Assembly: GCA_026982695.1 (NCBI GenBank)
Contig: JALSGS010000052.1
Coordinates: 61,475-125,474 of the forward strand
DNA: 64,000 nt
From: Saprospiraceae bacterium
Lineage (GTDB): Bacteria; Bacteroidota; Bacteroidia; Chitinophagales; Saprospiraceae
Reading direction: 5' to 3'
The position numbers and the translations under genes were made by a program. This document shows positions 54,101 through 62,830 of this stretch, piece after piece; positions within the stretch are counted from its first letter, which is position 1, and every line of letters begins with the position of its first letter. Under the pieces are notes generated by a model, which was given only the letters and a program-made list of their open reading frames with translations, did not search any database and had not been told where the DNA came from.

Positions 54101-54772
54101 CTACGGCCTATGGCCAAGTTGCCATGTTGCCCATTTTTCGCCTTTCGGCAAACATGCAACTGCATGCCACTGCTGTGTGTCGGGATAGGGAAAATGCAGC
54201 TGCCAGGCATGGAGTGCAATCTGCCCCTTTTGCCATGCAATGGTACTGCCATAGGCGGCGTCACCTACGATAGGCATCTGGGCCAGCGCCAGCTGGATTC
54301 TTATCTGATGAAACCGCCCACTGAGCGGTTGCACTTCGAGCAGATATAACTGCTCATGCTGTTGGAGTATGCGCCAGCGCAATTGGCATGGCGTAGCGCC
54401 TTTTTCACCACGCGTTGCTTCTACGCTGCGCTTGCGATCTACACTGCGCTTCAGCCAATGGGTGAGTGTGCCCCTGGCAGCAGGTGGTGTGCCGAATACT
54501 ACCGCCAAATAGCGTTTGCGCACTTGGCGGAGGCGAAAGGCCGTATGTAAACGGCGCAGAGCACTTCTGCGCTTGGCAAACAATAGCACGCCACTTACGG
54601 GCTTGTCCAGCCGGTGTACTACTCCTACAAAGGGCTGTCGCACGCTTTGGCTCAAATAGCCAGCTACCCATTCTTCCACTGTAGGCGATTCAAAGGGATT
54701 GCGTTCGACAATTAGCCCTGCCGGCTTGTGCACTGCAAGCCAGTGTTTCTCTTCTCTGATGATCTGGAGCAT
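54101..54772 (-). CDS. RluA-type pseudouridine synthase
   Basis: 223 residues from ATG 54772. The catalytic motif HRLDKPVSGVL (Asp near residue 57) and the C-terminal R-x-HQIR-x-QLA mark the RluA/TruC family, which isomerises uridines in rRNA or tRNA. There is no S4 domain. The compact size suggests a member such as RluC-like or TruC-like stand-alone enzymes; the target base cannot be named. It follows the T9SS propeller gene on the same strand by 31 bases, probably by read-through. Confidence 0.92.
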   Translation of the reverse strand: MLQIIREEKHWLAVHKPAGLIVERNPFESPTVEEWVAGYLSQSVRQPFVGVVHRLDKPVSGVLLFAKRRSALRRLHTAFRLRQVRKRYLAVVFGTPPAARGTLTHWLKRSVDRKRSVEATRGEKGATPCQLRWRILQQHEQLYLLEVQPLSGRFHQIRIQLALAQMPIVGDAAYGSTIAWQKGQIALHAWQLHFPYPDTQQWHAVACLPKGEKWATWQLGHRP

Positions 54773-54803
54773 GGCCAAAAGGTAAATTACTCGCGTCGTT
54801 TTT

Positions 54804-56435
54804 TCATGGCACGATCAGAAGGCGTATTTCCCCTGTTTTGCGTTGCCTTTCCCAAGCTCGTACAGTATATAAGCCAGGGGGCCAGCTCGACACATCTACG
54901 TAGTGTGGCAACACGCCTTCGTACATTACTTGGCCAGTTGCATTTGATATGCGGAGGTGCCATTTGCCGGAAGGCCATTCAAAAAATACTGACTCTCGAG
55001 CTGGGTTGGGCCACATAGCCCAAGCTGGCAGTGGGATGGTGGGCTGTAGCGATGTGGTGTTGCCATTCCATTGAGCAACGAACAGATCGTACCAACCAGC
55101 TGAGTTGTAAGTCTGGTCGAGCCAAACATCCATATCGAAATGCCCTAGTACAATTGGCCATCCATTAGCAGTGTAGTCCAAGTCGGTCAGCTGTACAATG
55201 CCCTGCCCAGGTAGGTGCAACAATTGAGATGCAGTGGTGTCATCTGAGTGGAATTGGGCCAGCCATCCATCTGGCAGATCATCCGCAGCAATCTGAGTGA
55301 AAGGAGGTAGCGAAAAACTTTGGGCAAAAGAGCCCCCAAGCCAACAGGTATTGCCAAAGCACGAGGCGTCGAGCAGCTGATCATCGGCGAGGCCACCTAT
55401 GCGTTGGGCACTCAGAGGGTGTCCCCATGTATCCCATTTGAGCCAAAAGCCGTCGTAGTGAAAACCAGGAGTGACGATGCCAATTGAGTCGTTCATATTA
55501 AGCACGCCGAGAAAAGAGCCCCATAAGTGAATGTGCCCTTGCTGATCTGTACTTATGGCGTGGGTGCGAGCCTCGTGCACACCACCAGCCATGCGGGCCC
55601 ATAACGGAACACCTTGCGCGTCGAGCACAGCGACAAATACGTCGTGGTCTAAAGTGGATGAGTACAAAGTATCCTGGCCAAATACTAATTGGCCCTTGAA
55701 ACGCCCGCCGATGGCAAGTTGCTCGTCGGGTAGCAGACAGCTCGCTTCGGCACGCACGCTACCTTGACCGCCTGCATGAAAGGAAAATATGGGCTGCCCT
55801 ACGTCGTTGAGGCGTAGCGCAAATAGATCATGCGCACCTGTAGCGATGAGGGTATCTGGCTCGACAAAGAGCGAGTCGCTGAAGTAACCGGTAAGCCATA
55901 TGCCCTGACTAGAGGGAATAATAGAAGCCAATTCCTTTTGCCCACTTCCAGATAAGACCAAGGACCACAGGCGTTGGCCATGCGCTGTGTGGAGCGCATG
56001 TACAAAAATGCCTTTGCTGCCACCAACTGTGTTGAGGGTCGTGTCGAGTAGCGTGGCCTGATTCCAAAAATAACCGCCCCACAAGATCGCGTCGTTGTGG
56101 GTGTTTAGTGCCACTGAAGCATCGTCATAGGCACTAGCTAATTGTTGCCACCAGCGGGTTTGCCCGTTAGTGTCCAGTGCCAGTAGCACGGCATCGTCTT
56201 GCATGGGGTCGAGTAGTTGCCCGTCGAGCCATAAAGGGCCACCCAGCGTAAAGGCTATGAACACATGCCCATAGCTATCTGTACAAATATCAGCTGGCTG
56301 TTCGTTGCCACTTGAGCCTATCCATCGCACCCATTGCCATTGAAAGGCGTAGATGTGTGAAATTGAAAGGACAACAAGCAATGACAGGATGCCAATAGCT
56401 CGTGGGGCAATTAGGGGCATATACGGCCTAGCCAT
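54804..56435 (-). CDS. T9SS-secreted beta-propeller protein
   Basis: 543 residues from ATG 56435, giving a good signal peptide (IGILSLLVVLSISHIYA). The mature part is a run of about eight beta-rich repeats with G-x-F-x-x-x-L-x-F/L-x-x-D-T-L motifs (GGRFKGQLVFGQDTL, WGGYFWNQATLLDTT, GSFLGVLNMND), as in SBBP/NHL-like extracellular propellers. The end (WAMWPNPARES, then LRISNATGQVMYEGV and PPGLYTVRAW) is a T9SS type A sorting domain, so the protein goes to the surface or medium. The function is probably binding or adhesion. It is divergent from the TPR lipoprotein gene. Confidence 0.85.
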   Translation of the reverse strand: MARPYMPLIAPRAIGILSLLVVLSISHIYAFQWQWVRWIGSSGNEQPADICTDSYGHVFIAFTLGGPLWLDGQLLDPMQDDAVLLALDTNGQTRWWQQLASAYDDASVALNTHNDAILWGGYFWNQATLLDTTLNTVGGSKGIFVHALHTAHGQRLWSLVLSGSGQKELASIIPSSQGIWLTGYFSDSLFVEPDTLIATGAHDLFALRLNDVGQPIFSFHAGGQGSVRAEASCLLPDEQLAIGGRFKGQLVFGQDTLYSSTLDHDVFVAVLDAQGVPLWARMAGGVHEARTHAISTDQQGHIHLWGSFLGVLNMNDSIGIVTPGFHYDGFWLKWDTWGHPLSAQRIGGLADDQLLDASCFGNTCWLGGSFAQSFSLPPFTQIAADDLPDGWLAQFHSDDTTASQLLHLPGQGIVQLTDLDYTANGWPIVLGHFDMDVWLDQTYNSAGWYDLFVAQWNGNTTSLQPTIPLPAWAMWPNPARESVFFEWPSGKWHLRISNATGQVMYEGVLPHYVDVSSWPPGLYTVRAWERQRKTGEIRLLIVP

Positions 56436-56538
56436 AGAATGAATTTTGTGTAAACATGCAATAAATACGCTGTAGTGTGATTTGTTGTTTGACGACATGT
56501 AGTGTTGAATAGGGCAAAGAGCATGTGCAGGAAGCATG

Positions 56539-56546
56539 TAGCTTTG
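56539..56546 (+). promoter_or_regulatory. -7 element of the TPR lipoprotein gene
   Basis: TAGCTTTG, 15 bases before ATG 56562. A TTG lies 31 bases further upstream, too far for the usual spacer, so the -33 is weak or absent. Confidence 0.45.
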
Positions 56547-56561
56547 CGAATCAAAATTAGG

Positions 56562-57593
56562 ATGCTAAAGATGAAGCAAATTACAGCGAGGTGGTGCTTA
56601 GTGGCCCTATTAGGCTGGTTGATTTTCTTATCGGCATGTACTGATGAAGTGCAAAAGCCACAAAGTGTGCCAGCACCAGACCCCACTATTGAATCGCTCA
56701 ACGCGCAAATTGAAAAGACACCCAACAATCCGGCCCTGTATGCCCAACGCGGGCAGCTGTATTATCAATTGGGGGGAATGGATGAGGCCATCGCTGATTT
56801 TAAACACGCCTTGCAACTCGATTCCAATCAGGTGGAATATTGGCATCAATTGGCCGATGCCTATCTGGACTATTACCAATCGTACAATGCATTGAAAACT
56901 ATGGAGTGGGCTGCCGCCAAATTTCCCCAGCGCATTCCCACTTTGTTGAAGCTGGCTGAATTCCAGCTGATTCTAAAAAAATACGAAGCTGCCTTGCGCA
57001 CCTTAGAGCGCATCCGCAAAATTGATCCACTCCATACAGAGATGTTCTATATGTTTGGCTTGGTGTTCAAAGAGATGGGCAAAACAGAGCAGGCGATCAA
57101 TGCTTTCCAGTCAGCAGTAGAGCAAGATGCAGACCACCTGGACGCTTGGCTCGAGCTAGGCCAGCTTTTTGCGCAGCAGAAAAATCCTATTGCTATGCGC
57201 TACTTCGACAATGCCTTGCGTATCGATGCGGCAAATGTAATGGTACTGCATGCCAAGGCTTACGCGCTGGCCAATTATTTCGATGAGGTGGAGCAAGCAC
57301 TGGAAATTTATCGAAAAATTAGCCGCATCGACCCGCAATATCCCGATGCGTATTACAATGCAGGGCTCCTTTTGCTCGATTTGCACAAACCCGACGAAGC
57401 ACTAAAGCAATTTGATTTGGCTGTACAAGTACATCCTGCTTTCAAAGAGGCATGGTATTATCGAGGAGTAGCCCATGAATTATTGGGCCAATTGGCCGCT
57501 GCCAAGACCGATTACGAAAATGCCCTCAATTTTGATCCGGATTGGGAAACTGCTCGCCAAGCACTCGCACGTATAGAGCAACAAGTGCAATGA
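56562..57593 (+). CDS. TPR-repeat lipoprotein
   Basis: 343 residues from ATG 56562 (56571 also possible), with lipobox LSAC near residue 26. About eight tetratricopeptide repeats fill the rest (ALYAQRGQLYYQLGGMDEAI, then EYWHQLADAYLDYYQSY and on to EAWYYRGVAHELLGQLAAA), making a superhelical protein-binding surface in the periplasm. NlpI/PilF/BamD-like roles are imaginable. The gene is convergent with the M48-like gene with only 8 bases between stops. Confidence 0.88.
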   Translation: MLKMKQITARWCLVALLGWLIFLSACTDEVQKPQSVPAPDPTIESLNAQIEKTPNNPALYAQRGQLYYQLGGMDEAIADFKHALQLDSNQVEYWHQLADAYLDYYQSYNALKTMEWAAAKFPQRIPTLLKLAEFQLILKKYEAALRTLERIRKIDPLHTEMFYMFGLVFKEMGKTEQAINAFQSAVEQDADHLDAWLELGQLFAQQKNPIAMRYFDNALRIDAANVMVLHAKAYALANYFDEVEQALEIYRKISRIDPQYPDAYYNAGLLLLDLHKPDEALKQFDLAVQVHPAFKEAWYYRGVAHELLGQLAAAKTDYENALNFDPDWETARQALARIEQQVQ

Positions 57594-57601
57594 CCTATTA
57601 T

Positions 57602-58435
57602 CTAAGGCAACATGTTGCGCACCTTCCACGCATACATGCCTAAACTTTCCAACTCACCGCAATTCACTTCAGAAGCCAAAGCGTCAAATTGTTGGGTGCG
57701 TCCGTTCCATGAGGGGCGCGTAATTAGCCACTCAGCTTGTTTCCACGGGCTTTTTTCTAAGAGCGACACAATGCCCGTGGGGGCAAAAAGGCTGGTGCGG
57801 CAAATTTCTCGGGCAGTATACATGTCGTTTTGGGCAACTACCTGTGTGTTGTAGATAAGCAGTGGTAGCTCTGTAGCAATTACTTCGGCAGGTATGCCGT
57901 TTGTCGAAAGGCGTCCCTCAATGATGTGGAGCAGATTGAGCGAATTGTATTCTTGTGCCAAGCGTTCCAACACATACCCCTGATGCATGAGCATAGCTTC
58001 GAAGGTCATCAAATAATACAACTCGTGTTCAGTATTAATTGCGCGCAACAACGCAGTGGTGAGGTAAAGGTAGCCGCCAGGTAAGCAAAAGGCACGTATG
58101 CGTTCTTCGTCTTGTAATACATGTACTTTCCATGGGCGATATTGATTCCACCGATTGTGGGAAGGTGACTTGCGGTCCAAGTGTATGCGCAAAGTCGCTT
58201 GGTCGTATAGCGCTTGGAGAAAATCATATACCGAAGTATCGTATGGTGGTGCATCGGGCAAGAATACAGTAGCAGGATCACTAGCAATAGCCTTGGCTAA
58301 AATGTCGCCTAAGCGCTCGCGCTGGGTTCGAGAAAACTCTTCGGGCTTAGGTATAGAAAACTTGCGCGGCTGACAAGACCATCCCCCACCAATTAGAACC
58401 CATATCAACCACGGGGCAATTCGATGAAACGACAT
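57602..58435 (-). CDS. Catalytically inactive M48-like protein
   Basis: 277 residues with an N-terminal signal or lipid anchor (GGGWSC, Cys21; the lipobox is not canonical). The centre reads RAFCLPGGYLYLTTALL (114-130) and then NTEHELYYLM-x-FEAML. This aligns with the M48 pattern (N-AFALPGG-x-I-x-x-T-x-G-LL ... EAELA-x-V-LAHE-x-AH). However, the zinc motif HExxH is replaced by FEAML (145-149), keeping only the Glu. The fold is therefore probably M48 (BepA/LoiP-like periplasmic quality control) without protease activity. It has a consensus promoter of its own. Confidence 0.6.
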   Translation of the reverse strand: MSFHRIAPWLIWVLIGGGWSCQPRKFSIPKPEEFSRTQRERLGDILAKAIASDPATVFLPDAPPYDTSVYDFLQALYDQATLRIHLDRKSPSHNRWNQYRPWKVHVLQDEERIRAFCLPGGYLYLTTALLRAINTEHELYYLMTFEAMLMHQGYVLERLAQEYNSLNLLHIIEGRLSTNGIPAEVIATELPLLIYNTQVVAQNDMYTAREICRTSLFAPTGIVSLLEKSPWKQAEWLITRPSWNGRTQQFDALASEVNCGELESLGMYAWKVRNMLP

Positions 58436-58517
58436 GTGTATCGTGTTTGTCCCTGCATATGCGGCAGTGGCCGCAACAATACTGTTTGTCAGATTTGTTT
58501 TGCTGCAAACATCGATG

Positions 58518-58549
58518 CAAAGCTATCGCAAAAAATCTACTGCTGCCAA
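58518..58549 (-). promoter_or_regulatory. Bacteroidota-type promoter of the M48-like gene
   Basis: On the minus strand TTG (58547-58549), a 21-base spacer and TAGCTTTG (58518-58525). It implies a leader of about 75 bases. Confidence 0.7.
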
Positions 58550-58722
58550 GTACACAAGAGCAAGGCCCTATTTGAAATGTGAAAAATATGCCTGCATGCA
58601 GTAGCAAGGACATCTCTTTTTATGTGGGAATAGTTATGAGCTCTTGGATGGTGTGGCGAAAACGAAGAGGAAGAGCATGAATGTAACTGTGGAGTGCTAC
58701 AACTTTTTAGGGCGTTTGTCCT

Positions 58723-58730
58723 TAATTTTG
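58723..58730 (+). promoter_or_regulatory. -7 element of the rhomboid gene
   Basis: TAATTTTG matches the consensus and lies 65 bases before ATG 58796. No -33 at normal spacing. The rest of the 58436-58795 gap holds nothing else I can support. Confidence 0.4.
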
Positions 58731-58795
58731 GCAATGGGCGCAGCTCATGGCTGGGTAAGGCTAACCAAAGTTTTTCTCCAAGTGTACCTATCACT

Positions 58796-59458
58796 ATGAT
58801 TATTCCAATTGGCGACGACCAAGTAAGAGGTGGGCATTTCCCTTACTTCTCATATGCTTTTATTGCTTTGAATGTGTTCATCTTTTTAGTGCAAAATTCC
58901 CTTGAGCCTGGGACCTTGGAAAGGTACTTTTACCTGTTTGGCGCGGTACCCAAGTGGCTATTCGAAGGTGAGGGCATGTTGGGTATGTTGACCAGTCAGT
59001 TTGTGCACATTGGTTGGGGGCATCTATTGGGCAATATGCTCTTTATGTGGATATTCGCCGACAATATTGAAGCCACTATCGGTAGCAAGCGATTTGTGCT
59101 TTTTTACCTCATAGGAGGCTTGTTGGCTGTATGGGCTCATGCCTGGATACACCCTGAAAGTGAAGTGCCATTGGTAGGAGCTAGTGGGGCAATCTCCGCA
59201 GTAATGGGAGCCTATCTGGTGCTCTTCCCCACTTCGCGCATCAAACTTTTGTTTCTCGTCTTTCCATTTCGCATACATGCAGTGATTTTTCTGGTCTTTT
59301 GGTTTTATCAGCAGGCAATGGCTGGCATAGAGGAGGTCAATGGGCTAACGTTGGGCCAAGTCGCGTGGTGGGCTCATATCGGCGGGTTTGTTTATGGGAT
59401 GCTCATGGGTGGATGGTATCGCCTTAAGGGCGATCGGGCCGAGGTGCAGTTGGAGTGA
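58796..59458 (+). CDS. Rhomboid family intramembrane serine protease
   Basis: 220 residues from ATG 58796 (MIIPIGDDQVR); codons upstream in frame look non-coding. Six membrane helices carry the rhomboid centre: HLLGNM with Asn80, the nucleophile Ser130 in GASG, and His194 in WAHIGG. The long loop with GWGHLLGNMLFMWIFADNIE is typical of bacterial members. It cuts membrane helices of unknown partners. Its last 35 bases overlap the 3' end of the acyltransferase gene on the other strand. Confidence 0.94.
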   Translation: MIIPIGDDQVRGGHFPYFSYAFIALNVFIFLVQNSLEPGTLERYFYLFGAVPKWLFEGEGMLGMLTSQFVHIGWGHLLGNMLFMWIFADNIEATIGSKRFVLFYLIGGLLAVWAHAWIHPESEVPLVGASGAISAVMGAYLVLFPTSRIKLLFLVFPFRIHAVIFLVFWFYQQAMAGIEEVNGLTLGQVAWWAHIGGFVYGMLMGGWYRLKGDRAEVQLE

Positions 59459-60401
59459 GCTTGTCGACTTCAATGGCATGGGGTGGCTTGAGGTGACTGC
59501 GTTTCCATCGGCGGTGCGTCCATAACCAGTATTGAGGAGCTGATCGGATGAGCGCTTCGAGCTTATGCGCAAAGGCTGCGGTGATGGCACCCCGAGGAGT
59601 GGTAGGTGTCACATCGAGCAGTTGCTCAAAGCTCGCTTCATAGCGAGCCCATCCGCATTTGCGTACCGCTGCAAAATAAACAGGAAAGCCGCTTTTGCGG
59701 GCGATCTTATCTACCCCGTGAAAAAAGGGCGTATCTTGTGCTAAGAACTGTAGCCAATGAGCATGATGTATGTCCAGTGGCGTTTGATCAGCTACAAACA
59801 GCGCTACAGCAGGCCAGCGCTTCATCTGAGCCAGCATGCGTGGCACTTGATCGTGAGGACATAGCTTGAGCCCTAAATGAGTGCGACAATGCTGCATCAA
59901 CATGTCGATGAGCGGATTGGATAGCGGCTTGTATACGGCCCAAGCATCAAAAGGTGCCGTAGCCAATGCCAACATATGGCTGAGCCATTCCCAATTGCCA
60001 TAATGTCCACTTATGAGAAGGACACTTTGTCCTTGCAATAGATGCTTCTGGATGGCTTGAAATCCTTTTAGAGAAAAACGGTGACTAAGCACATGAGGCT
60101 TAATGGCAAAGCCCTTGAGTGTCTCTGCAATGAGCTCACCGAAGTGTAGGTAAAAACCCGCTTCAACTTCTTGGAGTTGTTGAGGGGGATGACGAGGAAA
60201 AGACTGCTGCAAGTTGTGGCGTACGATGGTCTTGCGATAGCCCGCTACAGAGAAGGTGAAAAAAGAAATCATGCGTGCTAAAGCCTTCCACATCGGCCAA
60301 GGTAACTTACTCGCCAAGCTAATGCAGCTGTATAGTACTCGCACAATCCCATGTAGGGCCTTATGATTACGAGCTTGTGTATTTTGGGCCTTGTTTTTCA
60401 T
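59424..60401 (-). CDS. LpxL/HtrB-type lipid A (lysophospholipid) acyltransferase
   Basis: 325 residues with an N-terminal membrane segment. The HX4E catalytic pair is in SGHYGNWEW (His133, Glu138), followed by VADQTP, the further family block in which many members have DQ. The family adds secondary acyl chains to lipid A from acyl-ACP at the inner membrane. Bacteroidota members mostly make the penta-acyl lipid A; this one could also be an ornithine-lipid-type acyltransferase, but lipid A is more likely. It is divergent from the asparaginase gene by 21 bases. Confidence 0.9.
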   Translation of the reverse strand: MKNKAQNTQARNHKALHGIVRVLYSCISLASKLPWPMWKALARMISFFTFSVAGYRKTIVRHNLQQSFPRHPPQQLQEVEAGFYLHFGELIAETLKGFAIKPHVLSHRFSLKGFQAIQKHLLQGQSVLLISGHYGNWEWLSHMLALATAPFDAWAVYKPLSNPLIDMLMQHCRTHLGLKLCPHDQVPRMLAQMKRWPAVALFVADQTPLDIHHAHWLQFLAQDTPFFHGVDKIARKSGFPVYFAAVRKCGWARYEASFEQLLDVTPTTPRGAITAAFAHKLEALIRSAPQYWLWTHRRWKRSHLKPPHAIEVDKLTPTAPRPDRP

Positions 60402-60422
60402 CCTTGATGCAATCCACTAAAA

Positions 60423-61409
60423 ATGCACAGCAGGCGAAAGTTTATCCTACAAAGCTTATTGGGAGCTTGGGTATGGGCTTTTGGGGTTCAATCATCGTGG
60501 CTTCGTGCGCAGCGCCGGCACCGCAAAAATCCGAAAAAAAGTCTTCCGCTCGTGTTGTCCACGTGGAATCATGGCCTTCCGGCAAATGAAGTGGCATGGA
60601 ATACACTTCAGCATGGCGGATCTGTAGTTGATGCAGTAGAAGCCGGCGTACGTGTGCCCGAAGCTGATCCAAAAGTACGGTCGGTGGGGTATGGCGGCTT
60701 GCCCGATCGCGAAGGCCGCGTAACACTTGATGCGTCTATCATGGGGCCTGATGGCCGTTGTGGTGCAGTGTGCTTTTTAGAGCATATCAAACACCCCATT
60801 TCGGTAGCGCGCAAGGTCATGGAGCAAACACCCCATGTGTTGTTGGCAGGAGAAGGCGCCTTGCAATTTGCCCTATCGCAGCAGTTCCCAAAGGAAACAC
60901 TGTTGACGCAACAAGCCCGAAAAGCTTGGGAAAAGTGGCTGCAAAGTAGCCACTATCAACCCCAAATAAATGTGGAAAATCACGACACAATCGGCATGTT
61001 AGCTGTAGACAGGCAAGGTGATATGGCGGGAGCCTGTACCACTAGTGGCTTGGCCTTTAAGATGAGGGGGCGCGTAGGCGATTCACCTATCATTGGAGCG
61101 GGCCTGTATGTAGACAATCGCATAGGTGCAGCTGTAGCTACAGGTTTAGGAGAGGCTGTATTGCGCACATTGAGTACCTACCAGGTAGTGGAAGAGATGC
61201 GTAGAGGTGCTACGCCTCAACAAGCTTGTGAAATGGCTATCCAACGCATTATCGAATGGCATGGCAACGTACCACCAGACTTTCAAGTGGGGCTATTGGC
61301 AGTAGATAAAGGCGGTTCATGGGGAGCTTTCAGTATTCATTCAGGGTTTACTTTTGCCCTGACCACTTCCCATGGAAGCCAATTGCATACAGCGCCCTCT
61401 CGTTTCTGA
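60423..61409 (+). CDS. N4-(beta-N-acetylglucosaminyl)-L-asparaginase (glycosylasparaginase), exported
   Basis: 328 residues of the Ntn-hydrolase type 2 asparaginase family. SRRKFILQ at 4-11 is a twin-arginine-like signal. The autocleavage site is HDTIG with nucleophile Thr189; the short His-Asp-Thr before it and the GDMAGACTTSG and GDSPIIGAGLYVDN motifs distinguish glycosylasparaginase from isoaspartyl peptidase. It should cut the GlcNAc-Asn bond of glycopeptides, as in the well-studied Elizabethkingia (Flavobacterium) enzyme. It may serve to scavenge glycoprotein debris. The gene stands alone. Confidence 0.93.
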   Translation: MHSRRKFILQSLLGAWVWAFGVQSSWLRAQRRHRKNPKKSLPLVLSTWNHGLPANEVAWNTLQHGGSVVDAVEAGVRVPEADPKVRSVGYGGLPDREGRVTLDASIMGPDGRCGAVCFLEHIKHPISVARKVMEQTPHVLLAGEGALQFALSQQFPKETLLTQQARKAWEKWLQSSHYQPQINVENHDTIGMLAVDRQGDMAGACTTSGLAFKMRGRVGDSPIIGAGLYVDNRIGAAVATGLGEAVLRTLSTYQVVEEMRRGATPQQACEMAIQRIIEWHGNVPPDFQVGLLAVDKGGSWGAFSIHSGFTFALTTSHGSQLHTAPSRF

Positions 61410-61553
61410 CGCTAATCAGCTAAAAGCTTGCTATATTTTGGCAAATATGTAGCATGTCTTGACAATTTGAGGATGTTACCATTAATTTAGCGACCCAAAG
61501 ATGAACTATTCAACCTCCCTTGGCCAAAAAGGAGAGGTAAAAAAAAGAATCCC

Positions 61554-61727
61554 ATGAGCATTCCAACCTTGCCTTACTGTGGCTGTGCCCACAGCTTATG
61601 CCGATTTATACGCGAGCTTTCCTGCCCCAATAATGTCCAAAGTTTGGTACATGGCTCTTTGTTGAGCGTCGGCGATGTTGTCATATTGCGATTTATGCAT
61701 ATGGAACGAGATTTGAGAGCTCAATGA
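61554..61727 (+). CDS. Possible small protein (57 residues)
   Basis: In the 61410-61834 gap, ATG 61554 opens 57 codons (MSIPTLPYCGCAHSLCRFIR, Cys-rich start). A still shorter frame from 61501 (MNYSTSLGQKGEVKKRIP) ends in an ATGA overlap with it. GGAGAGG lies within that short frame, 14 bases or more upstream. I do not recognise either. The gap holds nothing else, and no strong promoter precedes the response regulator. Confidence 0.25.
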   Translation: MSIPTLPYCGCAHSLCRFIRELSCPNNVQSLVHGSLLSVGDVVILRFMHMERDLRAQ

Positions 61728-61834
61728 TGGACGAGAGCTCAACTCTCGTGGGGTAGCTGGCGTGCTTTGTCAAACAAGTTCGCCTTTGCTTAAAAGTTAC
61801 ACATGCAAAAGTGCAAGGTGAATTATTATCCCAA

Positions 61835-62545
61835 ATGTATCCAAAACCGAAAAACATGCCTGAAGCGCTTGTGGTGAAGCGGGTGGTGCTTGCTGATGAT
61901 CATCCCATCTTGATGATAGCCCTTTCCTCCCTATTACACACTAGCAAAAAATACAAGTTCGAAGTAGTGGCAAAAGCATACAACGGTGAAGAAGCCCTAC
62001 ATGCCGTGCGTGCGTTTTTGCCCGATTTACTCATTCTCGATCTCAATATGCCTCAACTCGATGGCTTGTCTGTGTTGGACCGATTGGGCTCCAAATGGTC
62101 CAATTTACACATATGTGTATTATCCGCATATGATGACTGCAAAATCGTGCGGCAAGCTTTTCGAAAAGGTGCAGATGGCTATGTGCTAAAGCAGAGTAGC
62201 CCATCAGATATATTGAAAGCTTTTGAAGATGTGGTGGAAGGAAATACGGTATTAGGTCAAGGTGTAGCTTTGCCAGGTCAGGTAAATGGGCATACCGTGC
62301 ATCACGCGCACATCTCTTCTTCTAATTGCTTTGCTGATGCCTTTATACGAAGGCAAAAACTTACCAAAAGAGAGCTCGAAGTGCTGAGACTCATCTCTCA
62401 GGCTATGAGTAATAAGGAGATTGCTAAAAAATTGTATATTAGTGATCAGACTGTAAGTGTACACCGAAAAAATATCATGCGCAAATTGGGTGTCACTAAC
62501 ACAGCAGGGCTGTTGAAAGCTGCTTATGAAAATGCTTTAATCTGA
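61835..62545 (+). CDS. NarL/LuxR-type response regulator
   Basis: 236 residues from ATG 61835 (ATG 61856 or a GTG at 61811 are alternatives). The receiver domain has DDHP (Asp21/Asp22), phospho-acceptor Asp69 in LLILDLNMPQLDG, and Lys119. The C-terminal LuxR helix-turn-helix (about 175-232; LTKRELEVLRLISQAMSNKEIAKKL) binds DNA. No histidine kinase gene adjoins it, so it is an orphan here. The giant adhesin begins 365 bases downstream on the same strand, making it a possible regulator of that gene. Confidence 0.93.
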   Translation: MYPKPKNMPEALVVKRVVLADDHPILMIALSSLLHTSKKYKFEVVAKAYNGEEALHAVRAFLPDLLILDLNMPQLDGLSVLDRLGSKWSNLHICVLSAYDDCKIVRQAFRKGADGYVLKQSSPSDILKAFEDVVEGNTVLGQGVALPGQVNGHTVHHAHISSSNCFADAFIRRQKLTKRELEVLRLISQAMSNKEIAKKLYISDQTVSVHRKNIMRKLGVTNTAGLLKAAYENALI

Positions 62546-62581
62546 AAAAAAAAGATGTATTTACCCCATTTAGGGTAGTGG

Positions 62582-62608
62582 TTGATTGCTTACATTGCTG
62601 TAAATTTG
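62582..62608 (+). promoter_or_regulatory. Possible second promoter before the adhesin gene
   Basis: TTG (62582-62584), a 16-base spacer and a consensus -7 TAAATTTG (62601-62608). The spacer is short by one or two bases. Confidence 0.35.
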
Positions 62609-62656
62609 CCGTGACTACTATCTGTTGAACTTTAATATGGTTTTTTTAGTGAAGTA

Positions 62657-62688
62657 TTTGGTTTTTTTGTAAGTGATAGATAGCTTTG
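62657..62688 (+). promoter_or_regulatory. Strong Bacteroidota-type promoter of the adhesin gene
   Basis: TTTG (62657-62660), a 20-base spacer and TAGCTTTG (62681-62688) match the consensus at every fixed position. Transcription should begin near 62695, leaving a leader of about 215 bases before ATG 62910. Confidence 0.75.
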
Positions 62689-62694
62689 CATGGT

Positions 62695-62830
62695 ACTTTC
62701 TGTACGTGCTCAAAATCCCATGAACAGGCCTGCCTCAGTAATCGGGTGTTCTGAAACCCAAGTTTGCCTTAAGCTCTGAGAAGAAAGCTCTGCTTGTGCT
62801 TGCCTAATTCGTGGGATTTTGCGCTCTTTT
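62695..62830 (+). ncRNA. Structured 5' leader RNA of the adhesin gene
   Basis: CAAAATCCCA (62711-62720) is exactly complementary to TGGGATTTTG (62812-62821). The stem continues inward with a G-T pair, GAA/TTC and GGC/GCC, and outward with GC/GC, for about 19 pairs closing roughly 70 bases. Inside lies at least one hairpin (GGGT/ACCC, near 62743-62759). A small GTAC/GTAC hairpin sits at the very 5' end, and CTTTTTG follows the outer stem. No known riboswitch or Bacteroidota leader motif is recognisable. Confidence 0.5.
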
